Notes under the pieces: model-generated
The model's input: the letters and a program-made list of their open reading frames with translations, nothing else
What the model was told of the DNA's origin: nothing
Database searches by the model: none
Shown here: piece by piece, positions 57,463-64,000 of the stretch
Numbering within the stretch: position 1 is the stretch's first letter
Layout: every line of letters starts with the position of its first letter
Made by a program: the position numbers and the translations under genes
Source: Sanderia malayensis
Taxonomy: Eukaryota > Cnidaria > Scyphozoa > Semaeostomeae > Pelagiidae
DNA length: 64,000 nt
Assembly (NCBI GenBank): GCA_013076295.1
Contig: RQOL01000861.1
Span: 558,001-622,000, forward strand
Direction: 5' to 3'

Positions 57463-57571
57463 TAACGCTATCTAACGCAGGAACAGCCATCTTATCTCAA
57501 GCAGATGAAAGCGAGTAGGAAATTTCGGACTTTATGTCCAGTGAAGATTCGTGCGACGAAGGGCTGCCTTG
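57463..57571 (+). pseudogene. PIN-like gene segment 14, C-terminus
   Basis: Joining to segment 13 over one TA gives GDDEITLSNAGTAILSQADE, SE, a TAG, then EISDFMSSEDSCDEGLP and a TGA at 57569-57571. The acidic tail suits the family. This end is only visible once the miniature element is discounted. Confidence 0.6.
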
Positions 57572-60465
57572 ATATTTTTGTAAATCCTTCTAGACAAAAC
57601 AAAGATACATTGTGGATAGTGTAAATACACCAATTTGACTATTTTTGTTATAACTATGGATTTCGAATCGAAAATTCCGGTTTATACGCAAAATATCGAA
57701 AACTTGATGTTTTCTAACAACAACAACAATACAAACTTTGAGATGCTGTACCCCCGAATAGTGAGAGAAAAGTAGCAAGTGTTTTATAATTTATTTCTTG
57801 CCTTATGATACACTATACATTTGTGAAAGTATTTCCAAATGTAGTGCGAGTTGCATCAACACTCAATTTATCTCTCTCCATAAGTTCCGTAAAAGTTCAA
57901 TACGGAGCTTAGGGTGCATTTCATTGGGTCGCATGGTTTACTGGCGTTCAGTTGTTCAAGTTCTTCAGTGATCATAGTTTCTATTACGGCTGTTATGGAA
58001 TTACTTCATCAAATATAGAATTAAGGTTTCAACGATGGCTAGTACTGCAACAGAATGCAGAAGCGTCGTAGGCGGGAGCCTTTAGAGGGACAATTGCCCC
58101 CCCCCCACGCGCCGCTCCCTGCGTCGGATTGTCGGAAAATTTCGGAAATTTGAGATCTGTTCGGCTTTTCGGTGTAAATATGGAATGTCGCTAAGTCGTA
58201 AAACTAATTAATTGTTAGTCAGTTTTGCTTAAACAATGATGTCACGAAGTTCGAGACCCACCACGCTGTCATGAAAAGTAATCGAGGATGAAATAAGAGT
58301 ACAGTTGACATCCGCTAACTCGAATGCCCGCTAACTCGAACATTCGCTTGCTCGAAGGAATTTTCATTTCCCTTGGAATAAAAAGTGTCCGCTAACTTGA
58401 ACTCGAACTAAGAATTTTTTCACAAAATAATTCACAAATTTTATTGTCTTTTCATTAAAAGAACATGTTATTAGTTAAGTAAAATTAATCAGTGGCTTTA
58501 AATTAATCAAAATCAAAGTTAGTTGCTTTAGTTTGGAACGCTAAAATTCCTTCAATCAAGAAAATCATAGAAGAAGCGAGGTTGTTCGAGACGGCATAAA
58601 AGCATTTGCATAAGATGAACTATATTTTGTGTAAATAGTGATTTTGAAATTATTAAGGAGAATAGTGATTGTGTTGTAGGCAGAGAGAATACATGTTTTT
58701 TTTTATATAGGAAACCGCTTTATAAGAAACTCACTAGTGAAAGGCCAACAAAATTAAGAAACTTCCACTGGTAAATGAAAAATCACTAAGAAACTTTTCA
58801 ATTTTATATTCTTGTTTGAAATACGGAAGATAACCACTGTGCATGGTAATATCAATATCAGTGGAGTAGATATGATGCTTATTGATTAATGTTAGGTAAA
58901 CAACTATATTAAATCGATTTTCCAGCCAAACCCTACATTTGACTTGTTTTCCGATGTTTTTCATTCTATGCATGCGCTTTTTAAATATCAAATTAAGGCA
59001 CTTTTATGAAACTTTTACTGGTAAAATGTGTCCAAAAATGATCTAAAGTTAAGAAACTTTCACCGGTGAAGCTTTAGCCAGGTTTCTTATAAGGAGTAAT
59101 GAGTAAGGAATATCGACACTTTCCTACGTTATAACTCGAAAACTAAAAGTTTGATTAAAAAAATGTTTTCGGATCTGAGCCCAGCGGAAAAAGTTTTATT
59201 GATTTCTTAGTTTCTTAAAAGTCTCTTACATTTGGAAGTGCAAATAGATAGGAAACGCAAAGAGGTGGATAGTGATGTCACAATTCAATGCAAAGAAACA
59301 GTAACAAAACGAAAAACCTTTTAAAACGCCTAGCAAATATTCTAATCATTCAAAAGAATCATGTCAATTCCATCTATAAGTCTTCGCACTTATCATTACT
59401 GCTGTCTTAAAAATAAAATCAAAGCTGCCCCATTTGCCTGTTGTACCAGGTATGTATAGTATTTCTGATATCGACTAACTGATACGGGTACTTAATTACC
59501 TGCTGTGCTACACTACGTAATAATTATAATGATGATGCTAAACAATACATCCCTCCCTTACCAGATGTAAAACAGTCTCGAGTTCATAGTCCAACAAAAC
59601 ATGATTGAATACTAATATTTAAGAATTAAGTTGTCCGAAAAATATTGTTTCCATATCTGTCAACAGGACGTCTTTCCCTTGCCGGATATCTCTGCGGTAA
59701 TCTCTGCAGTAAATGTTCTTCTTCTTGCCTTTGAATATTTCCACCATTTTCATCATAATCAACAATCCCTCACAAAATACATTGAGACTCGCAAAAATAG
59801 AACATAGCAGTACGTTTTTTGGCAAACGTTTGCACGAAAAATGATTCCCCAACTCTCCCTTCCCCTGACTATGCAATGTTGCCATTATTATCGAAAGAAA
59901 ACCTCATCATTTCCTCAAAGAACCTGAGAAATAACACCTAACCAACATTGATTGTTTGGGGGAGGGGAAAGACAAAGGCGGTCTCACAATTTATGTGGAC
60001 GGTTGTCTGAAATTTGGAGCAGCATTTCAAAAAAGTATATAGCATTTGCAGTTTTGCTATTTCACATTAATTGTTGTAAAGAAAAGGATTGAATAGGTGA
60101 CACGTTGTTGGGGTAATGAGAAAGCAATTTCCAAGGAACCAATGACAAAAAAGGGTAGCTGGGGTAAATGAGAAAAGGGGTACCTATTTCACGCAAGATT
60201 TAGTTATTTCACTGAAAAAGAATATGTTTCTAAAGAAACAACATGATTCATAAGTTTTTACGTTAGGCCAAAAGCGTAAACAAAGCTAAACTAGTGTCTT
60301 CAGTCATGTTTATTTCGACATTTTGACAGAGTATACTTGCAGTTGGGACAATAGCTAATTGCACAATTTTACGCATACAATAATTGTATTCACCAAGCGA
60401 TATGACAACGAAGAAGACACAAGAAAACGGAGACGTCGCTGTTGGAAAATTCAACTTCTGAAGTA
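57572..60465. other. Non-coding interval with element fragments
   Basis: Contains the inverted partner of the 30840 repeat (about 57715-57830), a run of C near 58098, one end of a pogo-like element (CAGTTGACATCCGC from 58302, TA before it), and a 100-bp duplicate (about 59896-59998) of a segment at 61734. No gene recognised. Confidence 0.4.
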
Positions 60466-60945
60466 CCGTAAATCCTCGAATAAGCCCCCACGTTTGAATA
60501 AGCCCCCACGTTCGAATAAGCCCCCCCCCCCGATTAAGCCCCCACCTACAAAATCATTTTTGCAAATAAGCCCCCTCGAATAAACCCCCAAGGGGTTCTA
60601 TTTAAGGGAAGCACAAGTGCAGAATAATATCTTATTTCGAGAAAACCCCAACAGGACAATAGCTATACAGTATCACTTCCTTTGACTCGAGACAAAAAAG
60701 CAAAAAGAAACGAGATTTTTGTGCTGATAAACAAATTATAATTTTGTTAGATCTTCCACACAGCACTTTGTGAAAAACGTTTAGCTGATTGAGAAAAATA
60801 TGTCGTCTTTTTTCTATAAACCTCCGAGGAAAAAGCAAAACTTTGAAATAAGCCCCTCTCGAATAAGCCCTCCCCTCGAATAAGCCCTCGCCCAAAAATT
60901 CATTTTTGCAAATAAGCCCCCGGGGCTTTTTTCGAGGATTTACGG
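60466..60945. mobile_element. TA-flanked miniature element (AATAAGCCCCC repeats)
   Basis: Ends CCGTAAATCCTCGAATAAGC and inverse, TA at both sides. The interior is made of AATAAGCCCCC/TCGAATAAGCCCC units near each end. Confidence 0.85.
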
Positions 60946-61124
60946 TATTGCCTAGAATTGGATTATAAATATCATGTGGCTATTGATACCCCACAGATCT
61001 GCAGGAAGTAGTGGGAGTGTTGTGAGGTTTTATATTACATATCACTGGTGAATGAGTTGGCTGCGAATTGGCGCGTTCTATTCATTTTTTCAAATCAACA
61101 ATAAGCACACGTTATATTTCATAA

Positions 61125-61841
61125 TGTCTGAATCTGACTTGCAAAAGTCTCGTAGTGGAAAGAGGCAGTACCTGGTGACCTATTCCCAGGCTGATTACCA
61201 CAAATTTCCAACAAGGGAAGTTTCGGTATGATGTTGGAAAAGGAGTTTAATAGTGGCAACAGCAAAGTGAAAGTGTCCCATTGGGCCTCTTGTAAAGAGA
61301 TGCACGAAGCTGGTGGGCTTCACTATCACTGCTGTTTGAAGCTGACAGAGGTGAAAACATAGGCGCCGACTACGTGGGGGCTTGGAGGCTTAAACCCCCG
61401 CTGGAAATTTCTATAGGGGCTCAGCCCCCCCTGGGAATTTTGTTTGGGATCTGAAAAGACACGTTTATTTAATTGAAAAAACACTAATCAAAGAATTGAA
61501 CTGATGATACTGTAGACCATGTTGTTATATCTTTTTATTGCAACGTTTTGTTTTGTTATTATACATAATACATATGTATATTGTACGTTATTAAAAGTGA
61601 CAGGGAATTTTCTACCCTTTTATTTCCCCAATTTTTTTCTAATTTTGAGCCCCCCTGGGAAAAGTAAAAGTCGGCGCCTATGGGTGAAAAAATGGTTGAG
61701 TGTCAAGAGAGACATCACCAAGAATCACATCAGAAAACCTCATCATTTCCTCAAAGAACTTGAGAAACAACACCTAACCAACATTGATTGTTTGGGGGAG
61801 GGGAAAGACAAAGGCGGTCTTACAATTTATGTAGACGATTG
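61125..61841 (+). pseudogene. HUH-endonuclease-like (Rep-type) coding fragment, split by a miniature element
   Basis: From ATG 61125: SGKRQYLVTYSQADYHKFPT, a frame change near 61230, EKEFNSGNSKVKVSHWASCK, EAGGLHYHCCLKLTEVKK, then after the element KWLSVKRDITKNH and RKPHHFLKELEKQHLTNID. GGLHYHCCLKL fits the H-hydrophobic-H metal-binding motif of HUH nucleases that nick DNA in rolling-circle replication and in Helitron/Replitron-type transposons, and the preceding WASCKE strand is where motif I/II strands lie. The catalytic tyrosine region was not found. Removing 61358-61682 with one GGTGAAAA copy gives EVKKWLSVK in frame. The HUH assignment rests on one motif. Confidence 0.45.
61358..61682. 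mobile_element. hAT-like miniature element with 8-bp TSD
   Basis: Ends CATAGGCGCCGACT and inverse AGTCGGCGCCTATG. GGTGAAAA at 61350-61357 and 61683-61690 is a perfect 8-bp duplication. 325 bp. Confidence 0.88.
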
Positions 61842-61965
61842 AAGATCCAAATCGCCATCATAAGCATAATCACAATCCATGAACTACTGATGCTCCTTTC
61901 TTTGATGTTACTTTGTAAGGTTGAGGATTAAATTTCGGTGTGAGTATATTTATTTTTCTCTGATG

Positions 61966-62223
61966 CAGGGGCGTATTTATACCTCAAATATTGGGGGGGG
62001 GGGGTGTCAATAGCTTTTGCCTGAATTTTTCCGTTTCCCATTAAAGTCCTAAAAACTCAAAAAATGAGAAATCCGATGAAAACATAACTATGAATCAATA
62101 ACGATCATAACTATGAATGAAATTCAATCCGAATTTGATCGAAAATTTGCTCGAATTTCTCCAGTATTTTGAAATTATTGGGGGTGTGACACCCCCGCAC
62201 ACCCCCCAGTAGCTACGCCCTTG
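61966..62223. mobile_element. hAT-like miniature element with 8-bp TSD
   Basis: Ends CAGGGGCGTA and TACGCCCTTG. CTCTGATG at 61958-61965 and 62224-62231 is a perfect 8-bp duplication. Contains runs of G and C. Its insertion truncates the integrase frame to its right. Confidence 0.9.
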
Positions 62224-62231
62224 CTCTGATG

Positions 62232-63680
62232 TACCAATACGGTATCTCAACAACTGCCAGAGTTTTTCTAGTTGTAGAGTGGGGTGTTGAACGGTAGTTC
62301 AATAAAAATTTATAGATAGATCTTTTCCAATCTTTCTTTTCTAACACTACAGTGCGTATAGCTTTTCGAAGTGGTTGCGTGAAGCGTTCCACTTCTCCAT
62401 TTCCTTGTGGAGATAAAGGAATACTAAGTTTGCATTTCGTTCCAAGTTTCTTCATAAATTTATAAAATTCATGACCAGAAAAAGGTGGGCCATTGTCGCT
62501 TTCAATGATGGTTGGAAGTCCAGGTGTAGCGAAAATTCTCTCAAATTTGGGTATATTAACTTTAGCTGACGTAGAGCTGACTATGTCCGCCTCTGGAAAC
62601 GAGAAAAATTCATACTCTCCGGTTCATATTCTCCGGTTGGAAACGGGCCACAAAAGTCTATATGGACTGTTTGCCATGGTGAATGAGGTAGTTCACTCAT
62701 TGATAGTAGACTGTTTCCGAAACACAACCTATCTCAGTAACACCCGTTGGAGGTCTTGCACGAGCGCGGCCCTGGCTATCCCCAAATATCATTGGGCTGA
62801 AAATCCTTACACACTTTTGCAAAAGCATCGGTCGTCATCAAGACCGGTGATTGAGACAAATTATTTCAAACTTGCAAGTTTTAAATTGAGTTCATTTTTA
62901 TAGTTTACGGAAATTCAACATTCCATCTATCATTTCGAGGTGAAGTCACTCTCTAACATGGAAAAATACGCTTTTTAAACGCAGTTTGATTTTGTCAACT
63001 GTTTCCACGAAAATTTCATCGCATGCTTCCGCTTTGAGACACTGGCCAAGCAAATCGTGGATATGTGTATCTTTTCGAGCAAATGCATAGAGCGTTCACA
63101 GCATCACAAGCATTTCCGCTGCTGCCCCTGAAGACTTCTGGAAATTGGAGCAGACAAAGAAGAGCATAAATTTCTTCTTTTCTGAACCTGATCTCCACTT
63201 CGTATTTTCGTCAAATCAAGTCTTTCGTCTTTCAATATGACTGACTAAATATATGGTGCAAATTTCGCTGATTAAAATTATGATTATAAAGCAATAGCAG
63301 ATCGTGAACATCGAAAGTATCATTTTCGTATAAACTTAACATCACATCACCATTGTGAGAATTTCCTTTTATTTCGAGAAACCTTTTGAATGTTGGCGCA
63401 AAAGATAGGTCGTCCTAACAAAGGTTGCATTTTCGGAAACAAAATTTGATGAGAACGACGACTGTCCTCGCACCAGACCTCCATCAGGCGTCGTCTTGAG
63501 ATAGGTCGTGTTTCGGAAACTCTCTAGTGGTTCAGGACGAACGTCCGGACCAGTGGCTTGGCAAGGAATACATCCTTCAATTATTTCTTGTACCATTTGA
63601 TCAATACGAGGGAACCATATTTTCGTTCGAAGCAGTTTCTTTGTTTCATAGAGATAGGATATAAGGTAATCTAGAATGCG
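62232..63680 (-). pseudogene. Gypsy-type integrase, split by a Harbinger-derived element
   Basis: On the minus strand the zinc-binding part (about 63650-63530) reads KKLLRTKIWFPRIDQMVQE, CIPCQATG and RPEPLE. After the insertion the core resumes at about 62700: MSELPHSPWQTVHIDFCGPF with the first Asp, then TIIESDNGPPFSGHEFYKF with the second, and SPQGNGEVERF with the Glu, followed by WKRSIYKFLLNYRSTPHSTT. There is a frame change near 62600. All three catalytic residues are present. The first histidines of the zinc domain are lost where a Mutator-like remnant begins. No other pol domains are seen. Confidence 0.75.
62709..63528 (-). mobile_element. Harbinger-derived element with transposase N-terminal remnant
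   Basis: TTTCCGAAACACAACCTATC (62712, plus strand) and its inverse near 63510 mark the ends. Inside, the minus strand encodes VEIRFRKEEIYALLCLLQFP, then DAVNALCICSKRYTYPRFAW and PVSQSGSM, the N-terminal HARBI1-like region (F-R-x-K-x-[DE]-I ... G-x-EALC-x-LKR-x-YP-x-RF-x-RP). The catalytic core is absent. A relative lies at 23770-24130. Confidence 0.65.
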
Positions 63681-64000
63681 AACGAGGCTCACCCTCCAGA
63701 CACCATCAAACCCTCCAATGGCGGCCATTTTTTTACCACTTGATACTTCGAAGCCCTGTGTTTGAGCACAGGGATACAAAAATTCACCCCCCCCCCCTAG
63801 AGATATCTGGGCTTAACAATTCGTGGCATTGCAAATTACATTAAAGTTTGTAAATTGTAATAATATTTTAAAAATGACCATGAACTTTCAGTATGATGTT
63901 TCTTTGAGGTTTTTAATTGAAAGTATCAATGTACTTTGACTTCAAAATGTGAAGTTCTAGCTGTGGGGTTTGTCTGCCATTTTGTTGGAGGGTGGCTGGC
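63681..64000 (-). mobile_element. Mutator-like element remnant, cut by the window end
   Basis: TTTTGTTGGAGGGTGGCTGG at the right edge and the segment near 63720-63770 (inverse of the TTTGCAGCTTGATACTTC stretch at about 37390) match the interior of the Mutator-like element at 36564-37726. It continues beyond the window. Confidence 0.5.

Larger units (their letters stand above)
36021..57571 (+). pseudogene. PIN/FEN-like nuclease family gene (copy 2), exploded by nested insertions
   Basis: Thirteen or more collinear coding segments on one strand, listed separately below, make one gene spread over 21.5 kb. Order of recognisable parts: N-terminal region with cysteine pairs (36021), SGQVHDVFAADVFYHQ (41.6 kb), KEAFLLNELL, STEEMVAMLDEGP (48.2 kb), IWSLASDWEALI, TMDNNDGRQETFT (50.4 kb), WKNKELHQKIILLMGGFH, HKECFDAFVQYRI, YCSYQHVYLTDL (53.7 kb), LKEDCQAFG (55.0 kb), NHEEADTRLIMHALL then VAKDTDALILMVWA (56.0 kb), LHRLIGCDSTSYFYKAGK and a basic-acidic tail. 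The EADTR, DTD and GCD blocks fit the acidic residues and helical motif of PIN/FEN-like 5'-nucleases. I recall proteins of this layout from many cnidarians and some other animals as uncharacterised, sometimes with a CXC (tesmin-type) motif. One GT-AG intron survives. In-frame stops and indels show it is dead. Confidence 0.8.

Overview
This window is animal nuclear DNA, most likely from a cnidarian and probably an anthozoan (coral or sea anemone). It is AT-rich, has GT-AG introns, carries one recognisable animal housekeeping gene (CNPPD1), and is otherwise dominated by DNA transposons with long terminal inverted repeats (TIRs) and by retroelement families I associate with cnidarian genomes. There are no bacterial features. 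The organism assignment is an inference from content; no rRNA or mitochondrial marker is present.

Layout. 0.06-1.55 kb: a palindromic TTAA-flanked element. 1.6-5.7 kb: wreckage of two retroelements, a minus-strand one ending in a GIY-YIG-like domain and a plus-strand non-LTR reverse transcriptase. 5.8-12.4 kb: a minus-strand integrase gene cut by a 3.7 kb TIR element, which holds a fragment of a PIN-like nuclease gene, itself cut by a further TIR element; a 120-bp satellite lies in the same stretch. 13.7-16.0 kb: an LTR retrotransposon inserted in the endonuclease domain of a non-LTR element, with a 4-bp target-site duplication (TSD). 16.0-18.7 kb: a palindromic TIR element carrying two opposed copies of another piece of the PIN-like gene. 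18.9-20.9 kb: a dead THAP-domain gene split by a TTAA element. 22.1-22.6 kb: two possible minus-strand exons. 24.5-29.6 kb: CNPPD1, eight exons and the only intact gene. 30-36 kb: nested miniature elements.

36.0-57.6 kb is the most striking part. One plus-strand multi-exon gene of a large, poorly characterised family with PIN/FEN-like nuclease motifs (HEEADTR, DTD, GCDSTS) is spread over 21.5 kb by a Mutator-like element, TTAA elements, a hAT-like element, a pogo-like element, a CR1/L2-like LINE, two solo LTRs and at least two TA-flanked miniature elements. At five insertion sites (36.6, 48.3, 55.4, 56.3 and 57.1 kb) removing the element and one TSD copy rejoins the gene in frame; a hAT-like site at 41.9 kb behaves the same way. 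With the fragments at 8.8-11.0 and 17 kb the window holds three representatives of this family, two of them inside TIR elements.

58-64 kb: more miniature elements, a broken HUH-endonuclease-like coding fragment split by a hAT-like element with an 8-bp TSD, and a minus-strand retroelement integrase split by a Harbinger-derived element. Apart from CNPPD1 nothing here looks like a functioning pathway; the genes interact mainly as insertion targets for one another's elements. Boundaries come from reading repeats and codons by eye; values marked about may be off by several bases.
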